Origin: Martinezella lusitana
GTDB lineage: Bacteria; Pseudomonadota; Alphaproteobacteria; Rhizobiales; Rhizobiaceae
Assembly: GCF_010668395.1 (NCBI RefSeq)
Contig: NZ_WUEY01000037.1
Span: 1 to 43,236 of the forward strand
Direction: 5' to 3'
DNA length: 43,236 nucleotides
Positions 12,280-20,092 of this stretch are shown here, piece by piece (position 1 is the first letter of the stretch; each line of letters opens with the position of its first letter). A program made the translations under genes and the position numbers. Under the pieces are notes generated by a model. It made no database searches. It saw only the letters and a program-made list of their open reading frames with translations, and was not told the DNA's origin.

Positions 12280-12906
12280 TTAATACTCCACTTTTAGGCT
12301 CGACCAAAGCTTGCTCAGAATGGCGCCTTCCTTCGGGATGTTTTCCTTGTTGAGGAAGGTCGCAACGAGCACGCCGCCCTCCGGCCGGCCGGTCGCGACG
12401 ATCTCGTAATCCATGACGTCGTTGTCCGTGGTCGTCTCGGCCTTCACGCCCTTGAGCACACTGCCGCCCGGAAGCGTGCGCTGCGTCGTCTCCTTGGTCA
12501 TCTTGGCACCGCCGCTGATGCTTTCCTGCACCATCTGCTGCAGCACGAAATCCGTAATTCCGGTCGGATTGAGGCCCTTGTACTCCTGAACGATGATGCC
12601 GGTGCCGATCGGCGTCATCAGCGCATATTGCTGCACGCCGCCACCAAGATCGGTCTTTGCGACCGTAAACTTGCCGTCATGATCGAAGGAAAATTTGCCG
12701 CCGGTGAACGTCACGGATTCGCTGCGCTGCAGCTCCACCGAAACCTTGCGGCCATCCTTCAGGGTGACGTCGAGCGCATCGCCGGGATTGATGCCCACCT
12801 CCACGCCATCGATCGCCAGGCGAAACCCCTTGCCGTCTCCGGCATATGCATGGCCGGCCGCGAGGCAGCCGATGGCGATAGCAGTCGCGAGACGGAATAG
12901 TCTCAT
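12280..12906 (-). CDS. secreted protein of unknown function
   Basis: This is a 208-residue protein with a clear signal peptide (MRLFRLATAIAIGCLAAGHAYA, likely cut before GDG), so it is periplasmic or exported. I do not recognise a domain. The mature part reads as beta-rich and soluble, with no cysteines seen and no lipobox. The reading frame stays open far upstream across ubiG, but that is a shadow. The ATG at 12906 has GAGGAG six bases upstream and starts the signal peptide. It lies between lysC and the divergent ubiG. An inverted repeat of eight bases (GCCTAAAA / TTTTAGGC, 12265-12299) brackets its stop codon. Confidence 0.88.
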   Translation of the reverse strand: MRLFRLATAIAIGCLAAGHAYAGDGKGFRLAIDGVEVGINPGDALDVTLKDGRKVSVELQRSESVTFTGGKFSFDHDGKFTVAKTDLGGGVQQYALMTPIGTGIIVQEYKGLNPTGITDFVLQQMVQESISGGAKMTKETTQRTLPGGSVLKGVKAETTTDNDVMDYEIVATGRPEGGVLVATFLNKENIPKEGAILSKLWSSLKVEY

Positions 12907-13170
12907 GAGGAACTCCTCTGCAAGCCGGTTGATCGGAATCGATCCCGGTTCTGAAAGTCCGTTTGACAGCCCGGGCGATTGATCGGCCATACGATACCTC
13001 CATGTCAACCTCGGTATCGCAATTCGCGCCTCCCGAGCGGGATACCCCACAGGTGATCGAAAGTCGCAGCCCTTGACATCGCGTGTCGATCGTCCGACTT
13101 CACATCTCGGATCAGAATTATTGCCTGCGGTCGTCCGAGCCGCGGAACGACGCCAATCACGGAGTAAGCC

Positions 13171-13917
13171 ATGAGCGAAACGGCAAAGAGCACGATCGAC
13201 CAGAGCGAAGTGGACCGTTTTTCCGCCATGGCGGCCGAGTGGTGGAGCCCGACCGGCAAGTTCAAGCCCTTGCACAAGTTCAACCCCGTGCGCCTGGCCT
13301 ATATTCGTGACCGCGCCTGCGAGAATTTCGAGCGGGATCCGAAGAGCAGCAGGCCGCTGGAAGGCCTGCGCGTGCTCGATATCGGCTGCGGCGGCGGCCT
13401 GCTGTCCGAGCCGATGGCGCGCATGGGCGCCTCGGTCGTCGGCGCCGACCCCTCCGAGAAGAACATCGGCATTGCCTCGACGCACGCGAAGGCGTCCGGC
13501 GTTTCCGTCGACTATCGCGCCGTCACCGCCGAGCAGCTGGCCGAGGCCGGCGAGACCTTCGATATCGTGCTGAACATGGAAGTGGTCGAGCACGTTGCCG
13601 ACGTCGAGTTCTTCCTGTCCACCTGCGCGAAAATGGTGCGGCCCGGCGGCCTGATGTTCGTTGCGACCATCAACCGCACCATGAAGGCGGCAGCCCTTGC
13701 CATTTTCGCGGCGGAAAACGTGCTGCGCTGGCTGCCGCGCGGCACCCACCAGTATGAAAAGCTCGTGCGCCCCGAAGAAATCGAAAAGCCGCTTGCCGCA
13801 AACGGCCTCGACATCGTAACCCGCACCGGCGTCTTCTATTCGCCGCTGCAGGATCGGTGGAACCTCTCGAAGGATATGGACGTCAACTACATGTTGGTGG
13901 CCAAGCGGGCCGCGTGA
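13171..13917 (+). CDS. ubiG: ubiquinone biosynthesis O-methyltransferase UbiG
   Basis: UbiG carries out both O-methylations of the ubiquinone head group with S-adenosylmethionine. The 248 residues contain the class I SAM motif LDIGCGGG (69-76), the NMEVVEHV acidic segment, and the typical N-terminal WWSPTGKFKPLHKFNP region, which marks UbiG rather than a generic methyltransferase. The start has CGGAG upstream. It is divergent from the secreted-protein gene and lysC, a common rhizobial order. A composite repeat follows its stop codon. Confidence 0.97.
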   Translation: MSETAKSTIDQSEVDRFSAMAAEWWSPTGKFKPLHKFNPVRLAYIRDRACENFERDPKSSRPLEGLRVLDIGCGGGLLSEPMARMGASVVGADPSEKNIGIASTHAKASGVSVDYRAVTAEQLAEAGETFDIVLNMEVVEHVADVEFFLSTCAKMVRPGGLMFVATINRTMKAAALAIFAAENVLRWLPRGTHQYEKLVRPEEIEKPLAANGLDIVTRTGVFYSPLQDRWNLSKDMDVNYMLVAKRAA

Positions 13918-13959
13918 TATCGCCATGCCAGCAACACTGCGGCTACTGAAGCTCTGATA

Positions 13960-14145
13960 CCCCCTCTGTCACTTCGTGACATCTCCCCCACAAGGGGGAG
14001 ATCGGCGACCTGGAGCACCCTCTTCACAACAAATAAACATCGAGCCTGCAGAAATCATAGCCTATTGTTTTTGAGAGACGAGCGGCAAACTCCCAACAAT
14101 CTCCCCCCTTGTGGGGGAGATGTCCCGATAGGGACAGAGGGGGGT
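13960..14145 (+). repeat. composite RIME-like repeat, copy 1
   Basis: Two inverted terminal blocks flank about 95 bases. The left block (13960-14005) runs CCCCCTCTGTC, then a TGTCAC/GTGACA hairpin, then the perfect 9-base stem ATCTCCCCC/GGGGGAGAT. The right block (14099-14145) is its approximate reverse complement. The interior is related to that of the copy at 37676-37864, which is inverted. It fills the gap between convergent ubiG and the DUF1178 gene. The structure matches what I know of Rhizobium intergenic mosaic elements, though I cannot confirm the formal family. Confidence 0.85.
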
Positions 14146-14169
14146 GCAGGCTCCCCACCTCAGCCGGCA

Positions 14170-14598
14170 TCAATTGATATCGTCGGGCAGCACGGGGATG
14201 GCGGCGATCTCGATGCCTTCCTCGACAAGCGCTTGCGCCTCGTCCGGCGTCGCCTTGCCGATGATTCCGCGCGCATCCGCCTCGCCATAGTGGATCTTGC
14301 GAGCCTCTTCCGGAAACTTCGTGCCGACATCCTCGGCATTGGATTTGATGGCCTCGACCGCCTCCTTGAGCTTGACCAACGCTTCCTTGCGGGCGGCATC
14401 CATGGCCAGCGTCTGCATCTCGTCCTTTTTACGCGCGGTCGAAACCGAAGGCGCCATCAGGAGCTTGGAAATCGCAGCCGAATTGCAGACCGGGCACGTC
14501 AGGAAGCCGCTTTCAACCTGACGGTCGAAATCGGCACTTTCGGAAAACCAGCCCTCGAATTCGTGGGCATTGTCGCAGCTGAGGGAGTAACGGATCAA
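14170..14598 (-). CDS. DUF1178 family protein
   Basis: This is a 142-residue cytoplasmic protein of the DUF1178 family, function unknown. The N-terminus has a cysteine (MIRYSLSCD) and a CPVC pair (about residues 35-38), suggesting a small zinc ribbon, and the rest is mostly helical and charged. The start codon is TTG at 14598, which overlaps the TGA of the upstream hydrolase gene as TTGA, so the two are translationally coupled. It is the last gene of a grxC, hydrolase, DUF1178 run. Confidence 0.9.
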   Translation of the reverse strand: MIRYSLSCDNAHEFEGWFSESADFDRQVESGFLTCPVCNSAAISKLLMAPSVSTARKKDEMQTLAMDAARKEALVKLKEAVEAIKSNAEDVGTKFPEEARKIHYGEADARGIIGKATPDEAQALVEEGIEIAAIPVLPDDIN

Positions 14599-15452
14599 GC
14601 AGCGACGCCTCCAGCCGCCGGCGTCGCAATCTTCTCCAGCGAGAATTCGCGCGCATTCTTCAGATTGGGAATTTTGTCATGGGCCGACTTCACCGCCGCG
14701 ACATCGATCTCGGCGATGACGACAGCCTCGCCGGTGCCGCCGGCCGATGCCAGCACCTTGCCCCAGGGATCGATAATCATCGAATGACCGAAGGTTTCGC
14801 GGCCGTCCTCATGCTTGCCGGCCTGCGCGGCGGCAATGACGAACATGCCGTTTTCGATGGCGCGGGCGCGCAGCAGGATTTCCCAATGCGCCTCGCCCGT
14901 CTGCCTGGTGAAGGCGGCAGGCACCGTCATCACCTCGGCGCCGGCAACGGCTTGGGCGCGGAAGAGCTGCGGGAAGCGCACGTCGTAGCAGATGGAAAAG
15001 CCGAGCTCGGCAAAAGGAAGCGACGCGATGCGCGCTTCCGATCCCGGCCGATAGACGGCGCTTTCGCGCCAGCTTTCGCCATTGTCGAGATCGACATCGA
15101 ACATGTGGATCTTGTCGTAACGATTGATGAGCTTGCCGTCAGGACCGAAAAGGAAGCCGCGATTGGCGATCTTGCCGTCGTCGAGCGCAATGGCGGTCGA
15201 ACCGATATGAAGATGAATGCCGAGCTCCTTCGCCAGCTCGGACGCCGTCTTGACGATGATATCGTTCGGTTCGTCGCGCAGGACGGCACGCAGGCCCGGG
15301 CGATCCTTCTGCACCGCACCCGTCATTTCCGGCGTCTGCACATAGATGGCGCCCTGCGACGCGGCATCGCGCACCAGACGCGCCATGTCAGCCGCGTTCT
15401 TCACCGGATCGACACCGGAACACATCTGGATGGCGGCAGCCTTGAAGCTCAT
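14595..15452 (-). CDS. carbon-nitrogen hydrolase (nitrilase family, Nit2-like)
   Basis: This nitrilase-superfamily amidase is most like Nit/omega-amidase proteins. They remove damaged or dead-end amides such as deaminated glutathione or alpha-ketoglutaramate. The 285 residues keep the catalytic triad: E42 in TPEMTG, K114 in RYDKIHMFD and C155 in SICYDVRFP. The start at 15452 is supported by AAGGAG seven bases upstream; an earlier in-frame start at 15470 lacks this. It sits 24 bases downstream of grxC. This pairing would fit a deaminated-glutathione amidase, but that is an inference from context. Confidence 0.93.
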   Translation of the reverse strand: MSFKAAAIQMCSGVDPVKNAADMARLVRDAASQGAIYVQTPEMTGAVQKDRPGLRAVLRDEPNDIIVKTASELAKELGIHLHIGSTAIALDDGKIANRGFLFGPDGKLINRYDKIHMFDVDLDNGESWRESAVYRPGSEARIASLPFAELGFSICYDVRFPQLFRAQAVAGAEVMTVPAAFTRQTGEAHWEILLRARAIENGMFVIAAAQAGKHEDGRETFGHSMIIDPWGKVLASAGGTGEAVVIAEIDVAAVKSAHDKIPNLKNAREFSLEKIATPAAGGVAA

Positions 15453-15476
15453 CGGTTTCTCCTTCGTCAAGACAGG

Positions 15477-15734
15477 TCAGGCTGCCAGCATCGGATCGAG
15501 CTTGCCGGCCCGGTCGAGCGCATGGATATCGTCGCAGCCGCCGACATGCTCGCCGTTGATGAAGATCTGCGGGAAGGTGGAAGCCCCCTTCGCCTTGGCG
15601 ATCATCTCCTGCCGCAGCTCCGGCGAATAGGTTGCGTTGTGTTCGACATAATCGACGCCCTTGGATTCGAGCAGCGATTTCGCGCGGGCGCAATAGCCGC
15701 AGAATTCACGCGTATAGATAACGACGGATGCCAT
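15477..15734 (-). CDS. grxC: glutaredoxin 3 (dithiol)
   Basis: A small cytoplasmic thiol-disulfide oxidoreductase that uses glutathione. The 85 residues form a full glutaredoxin fold with the dithiol active site CGYC (C12, C15), the cis-proline region TFPQIFINGEHVGG, and the GCDD motif. It starts a tight minus-strand run with the Nit2-like hydrolase and DUF1178 protein. Confidence 0.96.
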   Translation of the reverse strand: MASVVIYTREFCGYCARAKSLLESKGVDYVEHNATYSPELRQEMIAKAKGASTFPQIFINGEHVGGCDDIHALDRAGKLDPMLAA

Positions 15735-15764
15735 GATCCACTCCGGAAAAGCTCATACTGAATT

Positions 15765-16532
15765 TCATATAAGATGGCCGACGACCCTTGCAAAGGTCAA
15801 AACCGAGACATCGGCCGCACCTGCTTTCTTCAAGGCTCGCGTCGCAGCCGCCACGGTCGCTCCGGTGGTATAGACGTCATCGACCAGAACGATGCGCCGG
15901 CCGAATATATCGGCCGCCCGGTGCTCGGAGACGGTGAAAGCGCCGCGCACATTGTCCTGCCGCGCCTTCGCCCCAAGGCCGACCTGCCGGCTCGTGCGCT
16001 TGACGCGCAGGAGCGCCGTAGCCAGCAAAGGCTTGCCCGACAGGCGGGCGACATGGCGGGCAAGTTCGGCCGCCTGATTATACTTGCGCCCAAACAGCCG
16101 CGCCCGGTGCAGCGGCACGGGAATGATCGCATCGCAGCCGGCGACGGTGCCATCGCTGGCGCGCAGCATCCATCCGGCCATCATCGGCGCCAGATCGGTG
16201 CGATCGCGGTATTTCAGGCTGAGAACAAGATCCCGCACGATACCGTCATGAACGGCGGCGGAGCGCAGGCGATCGAAGACGGGTGGATCGGCGATCGCTT
16301 CGGCGCTGAGAATGCCAGCACCGAGATCGTGGGAAAACGGGCTGCCCAGAACCTCGCAATAGGGCCGCTCGATGAAGCGAATACCGGACCAGCAAGCCGG
16401 GCAGAGACCGCGATGCGCGCCGACCGAAACCCCGCAACCCGGACAGGCGGGCGGATAGACGAGATCGGCGAGCGCCAGCCAGGGCTTCTTCAGCCCGGCA
16501 CCCAGCATGGATAAGGTGATTTCGTGCCCCAT
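15765..16532 (-). CDS. ComF family phosphoribosyltransferase-like protein
   Basis: This ComF/GntX-type protein has an N-terminal four-cysteine zinc finger (C30, C33, C44, C47 in CPGC and CPAC) and a C-terminal phosphoribosyltransferase fold with the PRPP motif VLVDDVYTTGAT (about 214-225). In transformable bacteria ComF helps DNA uptake; in rhizobia its role is unknown. The start is uncertain because ATG codons at 16541, 16535 and 16532 are all in frame. The one chosen has GGGA just upstream and gives 255 residues. It is divergent from the methyltransferase gene that starts at 16635. Confidence 0.92.
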   Translation of the reverse strand: MGHEITLSMLGAGLKKPWLALADLVYPPACPGCGVSVGAHRGLCPACWSGIRFIERPYCEVLGSPFSHDLGAGILSAEAIADPPVFDRLRSAAVHDGIVRDLVLSLKYRDRTDLAPMMAGWMLRASDGTVAGCDAIIPVPLHRARLFGRKYNQAAELARHVARLSGKPLLATALLRVKRTSRQVGLGAKARQDNVRGAFTVSEHRAADIFGRRIVLVDDVYTTGATVAAATRALKKAGAADVSVLTFARVVGHLI

Positions 16533-16634
16533 CATTCCCATATGATGGAGACTAGCTTTTTCCCGCAGGCTTTGCGAAGGGAAAACACACATGCCCACCA
16601 TCTCGCCCAATTGATGATATCGCAGGAAATCGCC

Positions 16635-17519
16635 ATGGAAATCGTGTTCGACCAATCGCTGCTTGCGGCCCGCAAACGCCGGGCATTGAGACAAGGCGAC
16701 CAGAAGGCTGCTTTCCTGCTTGACATTGCAGCCGGCGAACTAGCGGAACGGCTGGCTGTTACCGAGCGCCATTTCGACGAGGCGGTCGAGCTGCATGGCG
16801 CGACCGGCATTGCTGCTCGCCTGGCTCTGGCGACTGGCAAGATCGGACATCTGAGAAGGATCGAAAGCGAGTTGGGCTTTGCTGCCCCCGATGAGACCGT
16901 CATCGAGGCGCCGCCGGAGGAATTGCCGCTGGAGGCTGAAACGGTCAATCTCGTGCTCTCGCCGCTGAGCCTGCACGTCACCAACGACACGCCCGGCGTC
17001 TTCATCCAAATCCGCCGGGCGCTGAAGGCGGATGGTCTTTTCCTGGCGGCGATCCCCGGCTCCGGAACCCTGCAGGAGCTGCGCGACGTGCTGCTCGCGG
17101 CCGAGGTCGAGCTGACCGGGGGCGCCAGCCCGCGCGTCATCCCCTTTGCCGACGTCCGCGATGTCGGCGGTCTCTTGCAGCGCGCCGGCTTCACCCTGCC
17201 CGTCATCGACGCCGAGACCTATACGGTGCGCTACGACAATCTGTTTGCCCTAATGCGCGACCTGCGCGCCATGGGCATGACCAACCCGCTCGTCGACCGC
17301 AGCCGCAAGCCATTGACGCGCGCCTTCTTCCTGCGTGCGGCGGAACTCTACGCCGAACGCTATTCCGATCCGGACGGCCGGATCAGGGCGACATTCTCGA
17401 TCATCTACCTGTCAGGCTGGACGCCGCACGAAAGCCAGCAGAAGCCGCTGCGACCGGGCTCCGCCAAGACGCGGCTCGCCGATGCGCTCAAGGTCGAGGA
17501 GCACAAGCTCAAGCAATAG
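16635..17519 (+). CDS. methyltransferase-fold protein, NDUFAF5-like
   Basis: A 294-residue protein that fits the BioC/NDUFAF5-type family found in alphaproteobacteria next to comF. The human relative helps assemble respiratory complex I. The usual glycine-rich SAM motif is degenerate: ELHGATGIAAR stands where DxGxGxG is expected. The downstream LVLSPLSLHVTND and LKADGLFLAAIPG segments look like normal motifs II and III. The start at 16635 has AGGAA upstream; the frame is open earlier without a ribosome binding site. The family assignment is from memory and is moderate; the cytoplasmic methyltransferase fold is firm. Confidence 0.85.
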   Translation: MEIVFDQSLLAARKRRALRQGDQKAAFLLDIAAGELAERLAVTERHFDEAVELHGATGIAARLALATGKIGHLRRIESELGFAAPDETVIEAPPEELPLEAETVNLVLSPLSLHVTNDTPGVFIQIRRALKADGLFLAAIPGSGTLQELRDVLLAAEVELTGGASPRVIPFADVRDVGGLLQRAGFTLPVIDAETYTVRYDNLFALMRDLRAMGMTNPLVDRSRKPLTRAFFLRAAELYAERYSDPDGRIRATFSIIYLSGWTPHESQQKPLRPGSAKTRLADALKVEEHKLKQ

Positions 17520-17538
17520 CGGCCGGCCCCGCGGCAAA

Positions 17539-17721
17539 TCAATTACTGGAAGCTGTCGAATTCTGAACCGTGTTGGAGAGTGTGTTGAACACCTCCGAAA
17601 GGCTGCCGCCGAAGGCGCCGACGCCACTGATGATCGCTGCCGACATCAAGGCGGCGATCAGGCCATATTCGATGACCGTCGCGCCGGTCTTGTCATTGAA
17701 AATACGCCGTACGGAACGCAT
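17539..17721 (-). CDS. Flp family type IVb pilin
   Basis: A 60-residue Flp/Fap pilin precursor. A short basic leader (MRSVRRIFNDKTG) precedes the prepilin cleavage context GATVIEYGLIAAL, where the Glu five residues after Gly and the adjacent Tyr are diagnostic. A hydrophobic helix and a short Ser/Asn-rich tail follow. In-frame starts further upstream (to 17763) would add a non-pilin extension and are less likely. No tad or cpa assembly genes are in the window, so it is an orphan here; the secretion machinery would have to be encoded elsewhere. It ends 19 bases from the convergent methyltransferase gene. Confidence 0.88.
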   Translation of the reverse strand: MRSVRRIFNDKTGATVIEYGLIAALMSAAIISGVGAFGGSLSEVFNTLSNTVQNSTASSN

Positions 17722-17813
17722 GCGCTCAAAGCTCCCAGCCCCAGCATTGGACATCAACATCAAGTGAATCCGATGCTCGTCATGGCATCCGGCAAGCTAT
17801 GCTCATGCAATTG

Positions 17814-18128
17814 TCAGCAGCCGCTGTCGGCGCCGTAACCCTGAACGACACAGACCGAACCCGGCTCATGCTGCAGCACGCTGCGGCGGATCGTGTAACG
17901 CTTGCCGTTCTCGGTCTGAGGGATAGAACCGGTCGTAATATTGTCGAGATCCGGTGCGCTCGCAAGCACGCGCGACTTCGATTTGTCGGAGAGCATTGGC
18001 GTCAGGATAAGCGAAAGCGCGACCGCCGCCGTACCGAACAGCAGAGCGATATTCAACGCGCCCGTCTTGCGCGACGTGGAATAGGACTGCTCCTTTTCGC
18101 GAACAGCTTTCCAGAAATCGTCGTCCAT
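17814..18128 (-). CDS. small single-pass membrane protein, unknown
   Basis: I do not recognise this 104-residue protein. It has a charged N-terminus (MDDDFWKAVREKEQ), one transmembrane helix (about 24-46) and a C-terminal segment that would lie in the periplasm. That segment ends in two cysteines (C93 and C104, in SVCVVQGYGADSGC). The paired cysteines at the very end suggest a disulfide loop. The ATG at 18128 has GAAGG upstream. It lies about 90 bases upstream of the Flp pilin on the same strand and may belong to the same transcript. Confidence 0.78.
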   Translation of the reverse strand: MDDDFWKAVREKEQSYSTSRKTGALNIALLFGTAAVALSLILTPMLSDKSKSRVLASAPDLDNITTGSIPQTENGKRYTIRRSVLQHEPGSVCVVQGYGADSGC

Positions 18129-18513
18129 TGTGTCAAGCCTTCTTTAACGCACCCAACAACTGCTTGATTGAGAGCATTGAATGCCAGAAGGTCATAAACG
18201 ATCCCTTAATATCCACATGCAAATTAATGAGACGTAAAATTCCGGGACAGTGTCCGATTCGGGTTATGAGCCTGATTTAAAATGGCTAATTTTCGTTAAC
18301 CATACTTGCTGCGAGTCGTTTCCGGATGCGCCGAATATGTGCGCCGCGAACTCAAAAGAGAGCGAACGCATCATCAGGCGACAAATTCCCCTCAGGACAA
18401 CACGCAAAAGAATAGCTTCAAGTAAATGCACTAATAAGTTGAGATTGACATTCAATCTTTCCGATGCAACCTATGAAGCATGATATCCTCATAGGTTGTA
18501 GTAGAGCTAATGC
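18129..18513. other. 385-base AT-rich divergent intergenic region
   Basis: This gap separates two divergent small membrane-protein genes and must contain both promoters. A TTGACA at 18445-18450 is the best -35 candidate on the plus strand, but no good -10 box follows at normal spacing. A 10-base dyad (18467-18498) lies just before the plus-strand gene. The weak open frame at 18250-18483 has no coding features and is not called. Confidence 0.5.
18467..18498. promoter_or_regulatory. 10-base inverted repeat upstream of small membrane protein gene
   Basis: CAACCTATGA (18467-18476) and TCATAGGTTG (18489-18498) are perfect reverse complements separated by 12 bases. The dyad ends 15 bases before the start codon at 18514. 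It could be an operator, or an mRNA hairpin limiting ribosome access, since no good Shine-Dalgarno is visible outside it. Confidence 0.5.
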
Positions 18514-18840
18514 ATGGTAGGATTGTTCAAAGCCGTCGGCGGCATCATTGTCGCCCTCGCGATCGTGCTGGCTGTCTCGATGCTTTTCATCGGAGGCATT
18601 GGCGGCTTTGTCGCGGGGTTGATCGCCGCGCTTGCCTATGCATTTTGCGGCGCCGTGATTTTCACCTTCGGATTGATGTTGGAACATCTGGAGGCAATCC
18701 GACGGAATTCAACCAGACAGTCGGAAATGCTGACGGAGTTGCTCCGGAGAACACCGAAGACAGGACCTTCCCATCGAGAGGCTATGGAGAACAATCTCGA
18801 TCAGCTCGCCAAGTCGAACTTCCGCTTCAAGGAAATCTAA
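18514..18840 (+). CDS. small two-helix membrane protein, unknown
   Basis: A 108-residue protein that I do not recognise. Two transmembrane helices (about 8-28 and 30-54) are joined by a Gly-rich turn (GGIGGF), followed by a cytoplasmic tail of about 50 residues that is basic and helical. The start ATG has only a weak ribosome binding site. It is convergent with mutT. No neighbour suggests its role; the preceding perfect dyad suggests dedicated regulation. Confidence 0.7.
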   Translation: MVGLFKAVGGIIVALAIVLAVSMLFIGGIGGFVAGLIAALAYAFCGAVIFTFGLMLEHLEAIRRNSTRQSEMLTELLRRTPKTGPSHREAMENNLDQLAKSNFRFKEI

Positions 18841-18892
18841 TCCAGCGCAATTCTACCAGGGCAAACAGCAGTGGAAGCACCGGGCCTGACTC

Positions 18893-19306
18893 TTAAAGCA
18901 GATCCTGCAGGAACGGGATCAACGGCTCGTCGGCTGGTGGCATCGGATAGTCGCGCAGGGCCTGCGGCCGAACCCACTTGAGCGCCTGCCCTTCCTGGCC
19001 GCGCGGGATGCCCTCGAAGCGCCGGCAGATGTAGAGCGGCATCAGCAGATGAAAGGTTTCATAGGTGTGGCTGGCAAAGGTCAGCGGCGCCAGGCAGGCG
19101 ATCTTGGTCTGGATGCCGAGTTCTTCCTGAAGCTCGCGCACAAGCGTTTCCTCGGGCGTTTCGCCGGCCTCGACCTTGCCGCCCGGAAATTCCCAGAGGC
19201 CGGCGAGTGATTTGCCTTCCGGACGCTGCGCCAGCAGGATGCGGCCATCGGCATCGATAAGCGCGCAGGCGGCGACGAGAAGGATCTTGCGGCCTGCTTC
19301 GCTCAT
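18893..19306 (-). CDS. mutT: 8-oxo-dGTP diphosphatase, MutT-type Nudix hydrolase
   Basis: MutT removes oxidised dGTP from the nucleotide pool to prevent transversions. The 137-residue protein has a perfect Nudix box: G43, E49, R57, E58, E61, E62, G64 in the GX5EX7REUXEEXGU pattern. The start ATG at 19306 overlaps the stop codon of the upstream GNAT gene (ATGA), so the two are translationally coupled. Among Nudix subfamilies the length and the FPGGKVEAGE context favour MutT, but other pyrophosphatase activities cannot be excluded. Confidence 0.93.
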   Translation of the reverse strand: MSEAGRKILLVAACALIDADGRILLAQRPEGKSLAGLWEFPGGKVEAGETPEETLVRELQEELGIQTKIACLAPLTFASHTYETFHLLMPLYICRRFEGIPRGQEGQALKWVRPQALRDYPMPPADEPLIPFLQDLL

Positions 19307-20082
19307 GCGTCCCCCGGAGGTTGCCAATAGCAATAGCGATAGGCCTCGCGGAAGCCGAAGCTGGCATAAAGTGCCAGAGCCGGCACATTGTCGGCGCCGA
19401 CCTGAAGCCACGCAGCCTTGGCGCTGCGCATCCGCGCCCAACGCAATGCCGATGTCAGGATCTCGGCGCCAAGACCCTTGCGCCTGTGCTGCGGCGAAAC
19501 CGCAACCGACAGAATGCCGGCAAGATCATTGTCCTGCACGCAAAGGGTCGTCGCCACGGGCCCGGCGTCGTCGTTCTCGATGACGAAAAGCCCCGATGGT
19601 GGCTTGATGCTGCTCACCACCTCCGCCAGCGCCGGCTTTAAAGCGGGGTCCGCCTCATCGACGACGAGACTGGCATCGACGAACCGTCCCACATCGTGGC
19701 TCGGCAGGTGATCCAGCATATCCGGCAATTCCAGATCGACCAGATCGGCGATCATGACGAGCGTCTCGTCAAACCGCGTCCAGCCACGCTTCTGCAGGAG
19801 GTCGATCAGCTGCGACGAGGCGAGCGGCGTCTCGCGCACCACCATCGGCCTGCCATAGGCCTCGAACTTGCGCTGCGCCTTCGCCAGCCGGATTTCGAGA
19901 TCGCGATGATCCGAGGGGTCGAGCGGCACGACCGAGTTCAGTCGCTTCGAGGGATGCCCGGCCGTCAGCCGCACCTGCCAGCTGCCGTCGTACTGCACGG
20001 ACGAAGCAGGCCATGCCCGGAAGCCGACGGCTTCGAGCCTGCGCACCAAAGGCAGCTTGTTCATCGTGGAATGCGCATGCAT
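19303..20082 (-). CDS. GNAT family N-acetyltransferase
   Basis: A 259-residue protein with an N-terminal region of unknown fold and a C-terminal GNAT domain. The acetyl-CoA motif is VSPQHRRKGLGAEIL (about 195-210), followed by the typical NVPALALYASFGF motif. The substrate is unknown. The start at 20082 lies 11 bases after the argJ stop codon; an alternative ATG is at 20064, and neither has a strong ribosome binding site. The argJ, GNAT, mutT order suggests a single transcript, but a role in arginine synthesis is not implied. Confidence 0.9.
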   Translation of the reverse strand: MHAHSTMNKLPLVRRLEAVGFRAWPASSVQYDGSWQVRLTAGHPSKRLNSVVPLDPSDHRDLEIRLAKAQRKFEAYGRPMVVRETPLASSQLIDLLQKRGWTRFDETLVMIADLVDLELPDMLDHLPSHDVGRFVDASLVVDEADPALKPALAEVVSSIKPPSGLFVIENDDAGPVATTLCVQDNDLAGILSVAVSPQHRRKGLGAEILTSALRWARMRSAKAAWLQVGADNVPALALYASFGFREAYRYCYWQPPGDA

Positions 20083-20092
20083 CAGCAGAATA

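Noticed and set aside
12280..13926. Apparent 548-residue fusion of the secreted protein with an upstream extension
   Set aside because: The upstream part is antisense to ubiG; the signal peptide and ribosome binding site fix the start at 12906.
13960..14145. CRISPR-like array of repeated blocks
   Set aside because: There are only two inverted blocks with no regular spacers and no cas genes, so it is a mosaic intergenic repeat.
15765..16532. Competence locus suggested by ComF
   Set aside because: No comE or comM genes are nearby, and ComF homologues occur in many non-competent bacteria.
18250..18483. 77-codon frame in the divergent intergenic gap
   Set aside because: No ribosome binding site, no domain, and composition of non-coding AT-rich DNA.
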